Shown here piece by piece: positions 22,301 through 35,343 of a DNA stretch of 64,000 nucleotides (within the stretch, counting starts at the first letter, position 1; each line of letters begins with the position of its first letter). The position numbers were made by a program, and so were the translations under genes. The DNA lies in the NCBI GenBank assembly GCA_018873245.2, contig JAEMBT020000005.1, positions 4,202,001-4,266,000 on the forward strand. The letters run 5' to 3'. The stretch is from Archegozetes longisetosus. Taxonomy: Eukaryota > Arthropoda > Arachnida > Sarcoptiformes > Trhypochthoniidae. A model generated the notes under the pieces. That model did not search any database and had not been told where the DNA came from. It was given only the letters and a program-made list of their open reading frames with translations.

Positions 22301-25222
22301 TTCCACTTGAATTGATTTTTGTTTTCTGTCAACCACTAACCAACTAAATCATACTCTATATCTTTCGATACCATCTAAGCGTAAACTAATAATTATTGAA
22401 AATTTCTTTTCCAATTAAAGTAGACATCTGTTAAGAAATGATTTGCAATACTCAAACAAGGAATTTATATTTTTAGGTTAACTTTAAGTCTTCAGGCCAA
22501 GACTGCCATTTGATTTACATAATTAAGCAATTGAAGAATCTATTTACATAAATTAATCAAACGAACCAGTAATTATACAAAACCTCACTATTTGAAAAGT
22601 CACTCAACAATTCCAAATATTTTTCCACTATTTCTAATACACCTTAATGTTTATGTTATTTTTTCTATTACCCTATCAAATATTAGAAGAGAATATTAAT
22701 TAGAATTCTTTTTACTCATTCATAAAGTTTGTAATTACTAGATTATTGAACATCTGGTGCCTATTTGTCCAATTTAAATTCAATCTATTTTGGCTCAAAT
22801 AATTTAGAGCCTTAGTAAAACTTCCTGAAAGGTTTTGACAAGTATCATAAAAATTATCTCAATTTATCAGGTAATTAAATATACATTTATGAAAATAAAA
22901 AATATATTTCATCAAATATGCAATAATTTATAGAGAGATAAATGTGATACAGTTTAATTAAACCAATATAAGTAAGTTTGAATGTTAGTTATATTATTTG
23001 CCACAAACAGATAAAAGCTATGTAATTCTCATATAATAAATTGATTGACAGGTTCAGTAGCAATTAGTTTTATTGGGAGCATAAGTTGATTTGATTAGAT
23101 CTGTATAGCTCACCAAATTAATAATCAGAATCCACAATAAAAGTGCCATATGCTTGCGCAATAAAAACTATAGTCAAACCCGTCTAACTTTTATATTCAA
23201 TTAAGTCGTTTAGAAATTCATTATTTCATTCCCACTGAGTAATCCTGCTTAAATGTTAATTGTTTCTAAAAACTACTTAGTGTAGTTCATTACTGTGCGC
23301 TCATGTAAAGAGGTTTTACTGTGTATAAGGATATTGTATCATACTTTATTAGCGCCTCATAAATCTAAAGGAAACTTTTCTAAGCAATCTAATAATCCTT
23401 CAGATAGGTCTAAAGGACAACAAAACCGATTAAATAATACAAATAAATAGTTTATTTATATTTTATTCATTTCGTTTACTTCGCCAATTCATTGAACTGA
23501 GAGGACTGATCGAAAATATTTGATAATAATGGAGTTCAAGTGTTCGTCTAAATGTTCAAATGCCACTACTCTGATGAGTGAGTTGGGCCCTTAAGCTTTC
23601 TTCTATCACTTGACTTCTACTCCTGTAATCTTACAGTCAAATCTTCCATATTCTTACAGTTAAATATTTCCATCTTTGATCTCAACTGAAACTTTTTGAA
23701 ACGCATAAATAAATGTTTAAGAAATTGCCGCTTATTTTTGTACTTTTTAAAGAAGTTTAACTACATGTTTAATATGCAGACAGGTAGGTAGGTTTAACTG
23801 TATTTGCAACTCTCTAGTAACTTTAAAAATATTTACCTGATACACACTTTGCTGATTAAACTGTTCCCCCATTTATCATAATATTGATAAACCTTTAGTT
23901 AATTTATAACATTCTTAATGTTTGTAAATATATTCCTTATTTATTAAATTACTAACCAATAACTTTGATCATCAATTTTGATCTTTCAAAAGTTTAAACC
24001 TTTATATCCAATTGAAATTTGGCTGTATATCTCAAAGCGTTTATGTATATATAAATGTAATTAATTCAAACTTTTAGCGAGATTTTTATTCATGTAGTTA
24101 AAGATAATTCGACTGATGATAAGATGCGAGGCGACTGAATATTATGCTATTTTGAAAATGCATTTATAATTTTTGAATTTCGTAAAGGCAGCAATAAACC
24201 AATGCCTACATACCATACTATGATTACCTGCTCCTTATAGCCATTCTATTAATTTAAATATTTTTCATATTAGGTAAACATATTACTGCGCAATATATTC
24301 CGCTCTTCTATTTATCAAATACTTTACTCCTAATTCTTTATTTTCAGTCGTAAACAAACACGATATTCATTGAAAATATTCATTTATATGTTCCATCATT
24401 TATCATTCAATATACAAATTATTGCTCTTAAACTTTTGAGAAATTTGTTTTCAAAATCTAAGAAATATTTCGTGCTGTTATTAAACTAAATTCTGCAAAT
24501 TTCGCATCTATTTAACGGAGCATTTTCAACATGAAAAAATTTAATTATTGCAATTTCTTTTCCAAAATGTCTTGTTTAGTATACAGACTTATATACAGTG
24601 CTTAATGTACAGACTTGTATCCAGTATTTAGTATACAGAGTCTTATTTTTCTACTCCTCGGGCTATTTCTAGCTTCTAATGCATTTCTAACTAACTTCGA
24701 CTCACTGTCTAACTCAAAAATAGAGTTATTTTTGGTCATCGACTCAAATTGATGTCGAAATTGTTTCACTAACTTCTGTTCAAATACAGGATTCCATCAA
24801 TATCTCTATATGATCAACTGAAACACTTAAACATAGAGTTTGACCAATTTTTGAATCAATTTATGTGATAATATGATTGAATGCTGACATTAAAGCTGTA
24901 TTTCAAATAAGTACGATTCATATAAGTAGCCGCATAAGACATCAGACAAGTCTTCAAACTTCACGTTTTACAGGTTTTCAAATATTATCAGACAAATAAT
25001 TAAGTTTTTACCGAATTTCAGCCGATTTTTAGTCCAAAGGAACCAAAGAGCAGTTAAAGCGAGGCCAATGACAAGAAGGGTGATGATGACACTGGCTATT
25101 ACGATGCCAAATACACCAGTTGTTGTGTAACAATGTTGATTATCTGCCGATACTGCCGATATCAATACTAAAATATACACTAATACTGCCGAAATTACAC
25201 TCTTTATCTTCATTTTACACAT
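16325..25222 (-). CDS. Single-pass membrane protein with cytoplasmic PDZ domain
   Basis: Six exons on the minus strand join in consistent phase: 25222-25012, 21374-21201, 19684-19626, 18888-18745, 18644-18500 and 18371-16325. Exon 1 encodes a signal peptide (to about VSA), a tiny luminal segment DNQHCYTTTG and a transmembrane helix (VFGIVIASVIITLLVIGLAL). The cytoplasmic part carries a basic anchor (NKRKKNK), an NPYF-like motif in YAFDNPYF, and a PDZ domain across exons 5 and 6 (GLGFNLCGNMKDGIFIKDVL ... GDRIISVNVSFEKMVYEDAV). A long disordered acidic/Ser region with a Pro-rich stretch (GRAPQPPIG) and three IIDS repeats follows. The frame stops at 16735 in an Asn/Lys simple repeat, but the adjacent frame stays open to 16325 with coding-like content. 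One missing base in the T run at 16764-16767 would join them. It is probably a junctional or synaptic scaffold-like receptor; I cannot name the family. Confidence 0.75.
16745..16795. repeat. AT-rich simple repeat in coding sequence
   Basis: Units of ATTATTTTT/ATTATTTTC encode poly-(Asn-Asn-Lys/Glu) on the minus strand, in the last exon of the PDZ protein. One unit has four Ts where its neighbours have five, exactly where the reading frame breaks. Confidence 0.8.
19685..21200. other. Intron 2 of the PDZ membrane-protein gene
   Basis: AT-rich intron of about 1.5 kb on the minus strand. Apart from a possible opposite-strand peptide exon at 20228-20350, nothing organised is visible. Confidence 0.5.
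20228..20350 (+). CDS. Possible secreted-peptide first exon, nested
   Basis: On the plus strand, inside an intron of the minus-strand PDZ gene, 41 codons open with a good signal peptide: MPNKHLQFS then the hydrophobic LFILIFLSMFSTLQSS. A short polar stretch (GKLTRTSVGHFQF) follows, and the frame ends at a consensus donor, GTAAGT, at 20351. Local composition is less AT-rich than the flanks. No downstream exon was found, so this may be a partial neuropeptide or secreted-protein gene, or chance. I do not recognise the mature sequence. Confidence 0.3.
21375..25011. other. Intron 1 of the PDZ membrane-protein gene
   Basis: Intron of about 3.6 kb on the minus strand, AT-rich, with no supported exon on either strand. 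It contains one short terminal-inverted-repeat element (21533-21723). Fragments of the same family appear around 23290-23325 (AGAGGTTTTACTGTGTA) and 23745-23805. Confidence 0.5.
21533..21723. mobile_element. MITE-like element, family TACAGTRAAACC
   Basis: The left end is TACAGTGAAACCTGCCCAAC and the right end is CTTAAAGAGGTTTAACTGTA, an imperfect terminal inverted repeat starting and ending with TA. The interior carries CACTTAAG and GTGGCTTAGTTGTTGTTGA blocks. Related copies occur at 27630-27755, 28094-28207 and in an eEF1-gamma intron. The TIR type is common in Tc1/mariner- and pogo-derived miniature elements. Confidence 0.55.
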
Positions 25223-26299
25223 CACTAATTCATATGTAGCTCAGTTTATCCTATTATTGATCAACTTATATATTAATACTTGATATATATTAACACTTTT
25301 ACTATACTTTATATATATATATTACCACTTTACTATACTCTTTCTTGCATTTATACTGTACTATTCCTATCCTATTTATTGCATATGCTCTAATCTACTA
25401 TATAACTTCTTAACTACTGATAATTATATAAATAACACCACTAAAATTTATCATTCATTCCACAGCTTATTCCCGACAAACTTTGTTGAGATCTTCTTCA
25501 CTTAAGTAAACTTATTTGATTCGGCATAAAAATTCAGATAACAAACAATTGAAAACATTTTCTATGCTTGGCTTAGTTTCAGTTTAGCAAAACCTTTAAA
25601 ATGTTTACTAAAATATAAAATTGTGTCACTTATCCAATAAATGGCTGGAATGGGTGGAATATAACATATTTAATTTGTCATATTTAACACACATTCATTA
25701 GAGGTTTATTTTTATGTATATTCATTCAATTAATGAAACTTTGATTCCTTATACGACGTATAAAATAGTTATTGTTGCCAATACAAACATATATAGTAGA
25801 TGCATATATGCTATAATATATAAATGCATAAACACTTAAGCATATATAGTAAATGCATATACACTTAATGCATGTATATCACAATCAAAACTCATACATC
25901 ATTATTAACTATTTTTTTTCTCTCCAATACCGTTCACTATCTTTTATAAGATGAAAACTGTTCAACAAAGAAATATTATGTCAACAAAATAATAATGATT
26001 TTTTTAGAGATTACGCAATTGTGAAGTAAATAATAATGCGTTACTGCAGACAACCAGTTGAGTAAATGAACGGACAAAAAATACTGCACATATATACTAT
26101 TAACAATATACCGGCCCGAAGGACATCACTCACATTTATCTCTACTTTTCATAAAAAAATATACCATTACTTCACTGCTTAACTATTATAATAAAATGAC
26201 TCTATTTTCACACAGTATTTTACAACTCACGTAAGATTATTAGATTATAGTAAACTTAATCCTGTGAATAAAACACTGAAAATCATTATTACGAATTGA

Positions 26300-26336
26300 G
26301 ATGAAAACGTCTGATGAAAACGTCTGATGTAAACGT
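26300..26336. repeat. 13-bp tandem repeat
   Basis: GATGAAAACGTCT occurs twice exactly (26300-26312, 26313-26325), followed by a diverged partial copy, GATGTAAACGT. Confidence 0.8.
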
Positions 26337-26891
26337 TAGCGGTAAGATTTATTGGAAATATTAGTGGAGAAGTAAGAACAGTTGAGCTCGGAATTGATGG
26401 TCGTGCAGGTTTGTGTTACCTGTTGTCCCTGAGTTTTCAAATCTGACATTCCCACCAGCTCTGACTGCTTTACCTGTCAGCTCAGTCCTGATTCGCTGCA
26501 TTTCCTCCACTACCAATTCAGTTTCACTTTTAACCAAATCATACTTCTAGTTATATCATCTCTACTTAAAGTTTCATCACTGGAATGCTGCCTCTCATCT
26601 TGAAAAAAAACTTCATCAACGCAACGGCGCTACAAGACTTAATTCATGCCTTAAGCTATTACTTATTTGACTCGAAATGTTAATCGCTTTTGTAGTGCAC
26701 TTCATCTCAAACGCATTCTAATTCATGGTTAAGTCGTATCTGTTCCTAAACGAACAATAATAATCATATTCATTTCATAGTCACTGACTTTTCATGCTAT
26801 ACAACAGTCGTTCTATGAATTCAATTCTTTTCATTCGTTTGTTCCCTTTTAGATCGTATTCTCTGACATTCCTTCGCATCAACAAATTGTC

Positions 26892-26936
26892 GATATGTTG
26901 AATATGTTGAGTATGTTAAATATGTTGAATATGTTG
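26892..26936. repeat. 9-bp tandem repeat, five copies
   Basis: Five head-to-tail copies of a unit like AATATGTTG with few substitutions, in non-coding DNA. Confidence 0.8.
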
Positions 26937-27629
26937 AAATTTATTTGTATTAAATTCTAATTAGCTTAATAATGATTAACCCAATTACCTTAATTGAATC
27001 AACTGATGAAAGCTTGAAACAATGGGATAATTGAATTTAATTTGTGCTTTCCTATTGCCAAATTTAAATGAACTTGAATTTTAAGATTTCAAATAAAATT
27101 GTGTCGGCAATTGATCTGCGTTCTACAACATTAAAAGTGGGATCGTTATCAAAAAATAAAACAATATTTAGTTATTTCATGTTCACAAGTCTGCTACATT
27201 TCGTGATCAAACTAATCACAGAATGCATTTTTCTATAATTAAATGAAAAATTGTTTAATTATATGGTAGTTGATCACGTTTTATGCAAACTTTCCACTTG
27301 CCTATAAGCAAAATATTAGTCATTTTTATTGTAGACTTACTTTGCATATAATATCATTGCACTAAAAGTGCGAATAAATTATCAATCTCTACATCAGCCA
27401 CTATTAAGCCTAGTTTCAAACTAACTCAACAGCTTCTTCAGTTGCTCTATCTATAGGTGATTCATCACAATAATCATACTTCTGATCGTCAGATTTGTTC
27501 ATCAAGTAATAATTATTTGAATATTTATTAAACACGTTTCTATTTTTTCTTATCATTAACTCATTCAAAAGTTTCCACTCGATAGATATTGGTAGGGATT
27601 CAAAGTATTGCTTAATTGCTGCAATCTAT

Positions 27630-27755
27630 TACAGTAAAACCTGCCTAGCTTTGACACATACTTAAGCGGTTCTTAAAAACAATATAAGAATTGCATTGAG
27701 AAATATGGCTTAATCGTTATTGACTTCTAAAATGCATCTATCTAGATTTTATTGT
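27630..27755. mobile_element. MITE-like element, family TACAGTRAAACC
   Basis: The left end, TACAGTAAAACCTGCCTAGC, continues with TTTGACACATACTTAAG. It shares the interior ATATGGCTTAATCGTTATTGA with the other copies, and the right end is a diverged TAGATTTTATTGTA. Confidence 0.5.
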
Positions 27756-28093
27756 ATCAGTATTGAAAACTAACTCATGGATAAATATTAAAGTTCGAGT
27801 TAATCATACCATCGCGTGAGTCCTATCTGCAATGTCAATTCAATTAGAGATAAGACTTTATAGCACTCTCTTAACGTACTTTACAAAGATTTAGTCAGTA
27901 AAAATGATTTTTAAGCACCCTAAATTATGTTCACTAGCTTTGGAATATGACTTAGGTTTAATGGGAGTAGCATTTACTATGCTATTCCTCATTAGACACA
28001 ATGGTTCAACTCAGTTCAAGTCATTTTCAAGAGAAACGCTTTCAGATAACCTGTAAACTAAATGTACATCCAGAAAATATGATACTGTTCACA

Positions 28094-28207
28094 CCTGTAG
28101 TAAACCCTCTTTGCAAATTATTATAAATAAGCCTTAATTTCTTGTGAATTTATGCTTTTCTTAAAAAGCACTTAACTACGTGTTCAAAGTAGACAGGTTT
28201 CGCTGTA
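28094..28207. mobile_element. MITE-like element, inverted copy
   Basis: A diverged copy in reverse orientation: TGTAGTAAACCCTCT on the left, TAAGCCTTAATTTCTTGTGAA inside and GTAGACAGGTTTCGCTGTA on the right. It matches the TACAGTRAAACC family read on the minus strand. Confidence 0.45.
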
Positions 28208-29375
28208 TATGTTCTTCCATAAACCAAGTTCAACAATATTAAAACTTTAGGTCAAAATGCAAAGTTATCTTTTAAGCATTTTCTTTGACAGCTTCAAGTC
28301 AAATTCAATATTCTTTGAGTAACAAATATGAAACTGGTTAAGAAAGTCAAATCTGTAAAAGCCATAGTTTAGTTAAGCAGATAATGTCGAAATAAGCATA
28401 AGGTCGAACCAATGAAATATTACTTTGAAAATAGGAGTGAGGTTTGGGTATAGAAAGGTTCGAGATTTCATAATCTAACTGTAAAGTCAAAACTAATACA
28501 TCTAATAGTAGAATCATTTTTAGAGATACATTTCTACTTTTCATTCACTTATCTGCCCTAATTTTTAATCTTCTTTCACTTCATGGCTTTATTTGGTTCT
28601 TAAGTCCATTTGCAACTAAGCTTTTCCCTAAACCCCGTTCAGCCCAACCCATGGGATTCATAGAAGGTCTCTGAACAAAGCATTATAGAGTCATTGCAGC
28701 TAAAATAGGCTAAGCGTTACTTTCCTTCACATTAAATGAAGGGACTATTCAAAAATTCAAAACTCAAAATTCTATATCTCAAACTTTGACTCGTCTTAAA
28801 TACAACTAAACAGACTTTAGAATCACTAGTCCTTTATTAACGGACGTAAAAGTCAATTAAGTTGAATACTAGTGCACTTTAAATGTGAAAAAATGATTTT
28901 CTGAACTGAAATGATTATTTTAAAAGTTGATGCAATGGTTTGAGTAGAGGGAGTTCGACATTTCGTACTGTGGCCAATTTGTCAGACGAACAGCTGAGTA
29001 GTTGTGCCACTACTACGTTGTAGCTTCTCTACATTTACATGAGTGCCAACGCTGTTGGGCCTTAGAACATGTATAGAAATTGTTTATAGACTAAACAGAG
29101 TGAGACTAAATTGGAATTACATGTTTAGTGTTGAGTAATAGTTAGAGTGAATGTAAGTGCGATAGCGATTATCGACTAAAAGCTTTGTTTATGTTGTGCA
29201 GAGAGTGACTCAAATGGTGGTGACTTTTGATTGATGTCGAAAACAAAAAGGGATTAGAAAGAGATCGAACTAGAGTTGAATAATTATTTTAAATTATTAC
29301 CATATGTCAGCCATTAATGTCTAGTAAATAATAGGTCAAATTAAAGGCATTTGCAGACATATGTCGACCAATTGA

Positions 29376-32300
29376 TTGCATCAAACACTGGCATCTTCTA
29401 CGGAATCAGACTCGGGCGAGGGTGGAACCACACCACCACCGAGGAAGAGACAGAGAGTGTCGCCTCAAGACTTTAGCTCAACTTTAACTTCTCTAGGATT
29501 GACTCAAAGCACGAGTTCGTCGCATTCACACTCTACATCATCTAACATGCAATCCATGGCCAATGGCTCACAATTTCCCGATCAGACTAATCAGCAGACA
29601 AATGACGCTAACCAATCACCTAATAATGAGCTCATCCAACAAAACGGTTCCAATGGCTTCATCGAACTCAACAAAGAGCTCAATGGAAGCACTGCTAATG
29701 GAAACCAAAACAATAGCGATGATAAATTGATCGATATTAAATCACGTACTGATCAGGATATCATTCGACTAATTGGTCAACACCTCAGAGTACTTGGACT
29801 CAAGTATGACTTTCTCTTTGGTTTAGCTTGATCTTAAATTTCAATTATTCTTCTTATGATTGTGTCTAACATTTGTCTTTTGATTGATTTAGTCGTACTG
29901 TTGAGCAACTTATTCAAGAGTCAGGATGTCGTTTAGACCATCCTTCAGCTGCCAAGTTTCAGACTTATGTCATGGATGGAGAATGGGCTAAGGTTTGTGT
30001 TGTGATTTAATGAATATCTCTATTAAATTTCAAGTTTTCTAGCTAATGGTTCTTTAATGATTGATGACCACTTCTCTATGATTACTCGGTTTTAATTTGA
30101 TTCTCATTAATGATGATATAGGCTGAAGCAGCATTGTATGAACTTAAACCTCTTTTGGATAATTCAAAAGCTTTGACGGTATGCTAATTATAATTAGAAG
30201 ACTCAAATCATTTCTTCTTTGTTTGATTAATGTCTACAAATTTTTACTCCGTTTGGTATAATTTAATTTGCAGAAAATGAAGTTTCTCCTCCTGGAGCAG
30301 AAATATTTAGAAAGTATAGAAGAAGGACATGCTTTTGATGCTCTTCATTGTTTGCGCAACGAATTAACACCTCTTAAGTACAACACAGAACGTGTTCACG
30401 AACTAAGCAGGTATTGTAGTACTTAAATTAATTTATTGTTAGTTATATTGTTTAATTTGTCTAGTTACCTACATTTCAGTTGAATGTTTTTATGCTAATT
30501 TCTCAGTTTAAGTCAGTAATAGCTTATTTTTGTCACAATATATTTGAGTCGTTTTTTCTATCCTTGAAGTCTTAAAAATAATTCATTATTTAGAGAGAGA
30601 GAGAGAGAAACTAGTGAATGTTAGATAATATTTTGATCACAAGACATCCTTTTGGTGTATACTCTTGCTATTGCTTTGTTATCTATAATATTAGTCATTA
30701 TAGAAATATGAAATCATTTCATAGCCATATAAAAGATATGGAGTCGTTTTCTAAAATGTCTTTACAAGATCTGAATAATAAAATAATAATGATTATAGGC
30801 ATGGAATAACCCATAGACATGGAATCTTTTTATTCAAGTCACTCTTTGATTGTTTTACTATAGAAGTTTGCGTAATCAAATTTGTCGAGTTTATATGTTC
30901 TGCATTACTCACACATTTGTAATGTTATCTAAACTTTACTCATTCACATATTCAATATTTAAAACTTTTAGATAATACTGGTTATCAGTTATAACCCACA
31001 CTTAAATCATTTAAATTCTATTCTACATATTTGTCTTTGAATAAATGCTGCAATTATTCAATAATCAAAAGAGACTTTACTGCCGGAACGTTAATATTTT
31101 TTCAATCATTTTGTTCTTTGTTCGTAACTTTTGATTGACTGCTTTCTTTTGATTCTTTGGATTCGTTTTGATTAATTAATTTTTTAAAATGTTAGAATAA
31201 CTTTGAGACCAATTAAATGAAAGACAACTATGTTTAAGGGCTGTGTTAATCTAACAAAGGTTTGCACGATTTTCGTAGGATCGATGTTTGATTCAATTGT
31301 ATTAGTGTAGCATAAAAGAGTTGGATTTGTAATTAACTGGAATTAGTTGAACAATACACCAACCTTCTAAGGTTTGGTGTATTGGATCTTTTTAATAGAA
31401 GAGAGAAACTCGTGGGCATTTCCTATAGCTTGGTTTGAGTCTCTTTGTTTTCGCACAGTATTGTATCGGTTTATATTTGCCTCAGTTCCCTTTACATCTC
31501 TTTCTATCATTTATTCTAAGAGCGCATAACTTCGTTTTATCTCAAACTACTCTTAAGAACAGACTTCATGCTAGAAAATGAATCATTCATTCGAAATGTT
31601 TGGAGTTCAATCTAATTGAAAATTATTATTGAATTAAATTCTTAAACCCCTTCTAACTGAAAAGCTCTGAAAGATACGTGACATTGATTTGAAAGCGAAT
31701 GTCGAAACGATTCGATTAAAACTGATTATCTAGTGTGTTGAAGCGTTCGTTACTTCAATTATCGAATATTGGGCTTAGAATTTGAGATTTAATTTACTTA
31801 ATTAGTATGAAAGGAGATTGACTTGAATTAACTTGAACGTAATTAATCTGCATATAATTAATTTGAATATAATTTGCTCATTAAAGATATATAATGTGCA
31901 ATTCGCCTGAAGAATTAAGAAAAATATCAAACTGGGACGGAAAAGGTCTCCCTTCGCGAATCAAATTGATGGAAAAATTGCAAAGTATTATAATTTCCAT
32001 ATTCACAATAGCCAACAACAATTATCATAATTTATGTTTATAGGCTTTTTGCCACCACATGTTATGCTTCCACCGCGAAGACTACGAACTCTTTTGTGCC
32101 AAGCAGTTGACCTCCAAAAGGATCGCTGTCCGTACCATAATTTCACTGTAGATAATGGACTGGATAGCGTTACTTTATTAGTAGATCATATATGCAGCAA
32201 GTATGACACCAATAAGTATTTCAAGTCTAACTTGTATCTCATTTTTCTAATCTTTAATAATTTCAGAGATGACTTTCCCAGTGAATCTATACAAGTTATA

Positions 32301-33693
32301 ACTGATCATTGCGATGAAGTTTGGTTTTGTCGCTTTTCTAATGATGGCTTGAAATTAGCGACCGGCTCCAAAGACAGCACTGTCATGATATGGGATTTCG
32401 ACCCTGTAACTATATTCAATCATTTCATTATCATTAGCACAAATACTAATTAGTTCTGTATTTTTAGGAAACTTTCAAACTCAGACACAAACACACATTT
32501 GAGGGACATTCTTATGGAGTCTCTTACCTGGCGTGGAGTCCCGATGATAACTATTTGATCGCTTGTGGACCTGATGATTGCTCAGATTTATGGGTTTGGA
32601 ACGTCCAGGTCTGCATATTTAGATTATTCTAACTTTATTTGAGCAGAAATAATCACGAAATAATTTTCTTAAGACCGGAGAATTGAGAGTCAAAGTAAGT
32701 CACTCTCCTGAAGACAGTTTGACCACGTGTTCGTGGCATAAAGATGGCAAAAAATTCGTTACTGGCGGCACAAGAGGACAGTTTTATCAATGTGTAAGTC
32801 TTTTCAAAGACTTGTTTTAGATTTAGTTTTTAGTGTCCTTTTATTATTTGTTTAAATATCTTATTTCTCAAACATTTTCAGGACCTCGATGGAAATGTTA
32901 TCGACACCTGGGAAGGAGTTAGAGTACAGTGTCTCTGCTTTCGTAAAGATGGAAAGACCGTTTTGGCAGCAGATACTCATCACAGAATACGTGGTTATAA
33001 TTTTGAAGATCTCTCGGATTTCAATGTGTAAGAATTGGAGAATTGTTAGGATTTAAGTGATAATCAGATTTTTGTCTTTTGAAGTATACAAGAAGATCAT
33101 TCCATAATGTCGTTCACTTGTGATGATTCGGGGCGTTTGGCTCTGATAAACGTGGCGTCACAAGGAGTCCATTTATGGGACTTAGAGGATAAAATTCTAA
33201 TTAGAAAATTTCAAGGTGTAACTCAAGGATATTATACAATTCATTCTTGTTTCGGAGGAGTTAATCAAGTTTTCGTTGCGAGTGGTAGTGAAGGTATCAA
33301 TTGATAGCAACTGATTGAATTAAGAATTGAATAAGTTTTGGTATTGTTTACGATTTAGATAATAAGATATATATTTGGCATTTGAAGCGAGAGAAGCCGA
33401 TCGCTGTATTGACTGGTCATACAAGAACTGTGAACTGCGTTTCATGGAATCCTCGATACCCACAAATAATCGCCAGTGCCTCAGACGACGCAACTGTCAG
33501 AATATGGGGTCCCAACCCTAACAAACCTCAATCCAATCAGCCCTCAAACGCATATTCGTTGATGTCTTCATCACCGCTGACTACAATAAGACTCGCATCG
33601 AGTTCAAAACTCCACGGCTCGACCACTGGAGGGGTAGATTCTAATAATCCAAGTCCGAGTCCTAGTACGTCAGCCAATGTTGTAAAAGCATAA
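29376..33693 (+). CDS. WDR26: WDR26/GID7 subunit of CTLH E3 ligase
   Basis: WD40 scaffold of the CTLH/GID ubiquitin ligase. Exons: about 29376-29803, 29893-29992, 30122-30178, 30274-30410, 31887-31984, 32044-32200, 32267-32405, 32468-32608, 32674-32793, 32882-33027, 33085-33293 and 33359-33693, all in consistent phase. The N-terminus is low-complexity with an NLS-like PPPRKRQR. Next come a LisH segment ([17 protein letters not shown]), a CTLH region ([35 protein letters not shown]) and the signature [18 protein letters not shown] repeats follow, including [49 protein letters not shown] and [12 protein letters not shown]. The tail is Ser/Pro-rich. The true start is unresolved: the frame is open only from 29376, with a stop just before, and the first in-frame ATG is 29546. 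Coding-like sequence precedes that ATG, so an upstream exon probably splices in at about 29408. Intron 4 is 1.5 kb; the others are 57-129 nt. Confidence 0.93.
30411..31886 (+). other. Long intron 4 of WDR26
   Basis: About 1.48 kb, the only long intron in this gene. It contains a short GA microsatellite (30592-30607) and a strong hairpin at 31352-31384. No exon is supported within it. Confidence 0.6.
31352..31384. repeat. Near-perfect palindrome/hairpin
   Basis: The arm CAATACACCAACCTT and its complement AAGGTTTGGTGTATTG flank a 2-nt loop, with one bulged base. It lies in the long WDR26 intron. The loop is too small for a typical miRNA precursor, so a fold-back relic or cruciform-forming sequence is more likely. 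Confidence 0.7.
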
Positions 33694-35243
33694 TTCAGTG
33701 CCTAATTTAGAAATTAACACAAAACTAGTTGATTTTGTACTTATAAGATACTAACAAGTGATCAATTTATAAAACAAACCGAAAAATACAATATCAGTTT
33801 AGTTCCTGTTTAACAATTGAGTTATGCTATCGATAATGAAGTAAAAGCATTAGAGGGCTATCCAAAGACATTAGAGGGCTATTCAATAAGACTTATTAAG
33901 AGGTACTGCAAATAAATTGATTTGAATTGAACTAAATTAAGACGTTATATTAAGACTTGTATAATAATCATGACGACACGAAAGTTACTTGGATTTGATA
34001 ATGGAATAAGAAATTGCCTTTTATTCGCGCATTTTAGCGTCTTCTCAAATAATATTTTTTGTTTTCTCAATCAGATATGTTTTAAGTTGACATGATTTAC
34101 CATTTATTAAAGTTTATTCATTAATTTTTGCTCATTTTTGTACAGAAGGCAATCGATATCTTGAATAATTTATAGCTGAATAAAAGCTAACTGTTATTTA
34201 AGTTATTTTAATGCCCACTAATTTATACCTCATTCAGTTATGATTGTAATCATTTTAGATGCAAACTATAGTATCATTTATGCAAATCAAATAAATGCTA
34301 TGATCTTATTGCAACTATGTCAATAAGTGTCAACTCTTCGACGATTCACTCTCTTTTAACTGCTTCACTACTTCAGTTACCATCATTTTTGTCTAGAGTT
34401 GTATTGATATGATTTTCTTTGTCTTATTCTAATCATATCTATTCTCATGCTTTGCATCTTCTCAATCGATTTAATGTTAGCGTCAATAGGATTCGATGGA
34501 TTAATTTTATTTGTAATCTTTACTAACATAATTATGTGAAATAAAATGTATGGCAGCGGGCATTATATGATTTAATATTGATTTTTTCAAAATGCATTCT
34601 TAACATAATTATATAATTATAGCAATATTTAGTCAATTTATGTTTAACGAACTTTCAGTTGTTTTACACATAATTCAATTTAAATGTCATTTTATTGGCA
34701 GAACAAATATAGATATTTAAATTTAATATAAGTTTATCTTAAAATCAAATTACAATTTTTAAATCCGAAACAATTGTACAGTTTGCAAACAAATGAATTC
34801 ATATAATTTCAATGAAAATTGATATGATAGATAAAAAAACTTTCAGTTTTATAACCACTCCTTCACCAGTTTGTAAAGATATAAATATATTTACATATGA
34901 AAGAGTTGGTTCCACAAATCACTGCTTTGTGGATTACTTCAAAGTTATTGATTTCTCTTTAAAATACATTTTCAATTATATATTGTTTAGTTCATAATTA
35001 ATATGTCTTTAACTGTGCTGTACATTTGAGACAGAAAAGACTGTTTGTGCTAATCAAATGCATCGTTTTATAAGTTCTGGAGAGATCACCCTACATCATC
35101 ACTTAAGCCATCGCTCAAGATCACCCCTTAAGATCAAACCAGACATTTTCCGAGGCTTACTGCTACAAAGTTGTATCTCTAATTTTATTCAATCAGAAAT
35201 ATCACTTTATAGCGCTCAACCGCCTTCTCTTCATTCAATATCG

Positions 35244-35343
35244 TTATATCGCTCTTTTAGATGGCTTCAGTCAGCTAAATCACCACAGTTTGATTATATC
35301 GCTTCTTTAGGTGACTTCAGCCAGCTAAATGATCACAATTTAA
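35244..35343. repeat. 50-bp tandem duplication
   Basis: Two adjacent copies of about 50 bp (TTATATCGCTYYTTTAGRTG, then GCTTCAGYCAGCTAAAT) with about 80% identity. They lie in otherwise non-coding DNA. Confidence 0.7.

Larger units (their letters stand above)
25223..29375. other. Intergenic region, repeats and fragments
   Basis: Region between the divergent PDZ-protein and WDR26 genes. A less AT-rich patch at 26400-26520 includes, on the minus strand, an AACAG-GTAACA and a GACAG-GTAAAG donor-like site. It could be a 5' untranslated exon of the PDZ gene. The patch at 28960-29070 is a plausible 5' untranslated region for WDR26. Two TACAGTRAAACC-type elements and two small tandem arrays are listed separately. 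No other coding region is supported. Confidence 0.4.

Noticed and set aside
26390..26520. Minus-strand open frame in a less AT-rich patch (MQRIRTELTGKAVRAGG...)
   Set aside because: Short, with no recognised domain, and interrupted by plausible donor sites. A 5' untranslated exon is a better guess, but it is unproven.
31352..31384. Hairpin as a microRNA precursor
   Set aside because: The loop is about 2 nt and the stem only about 15 bp, which does not fit animal miRNA precursors.
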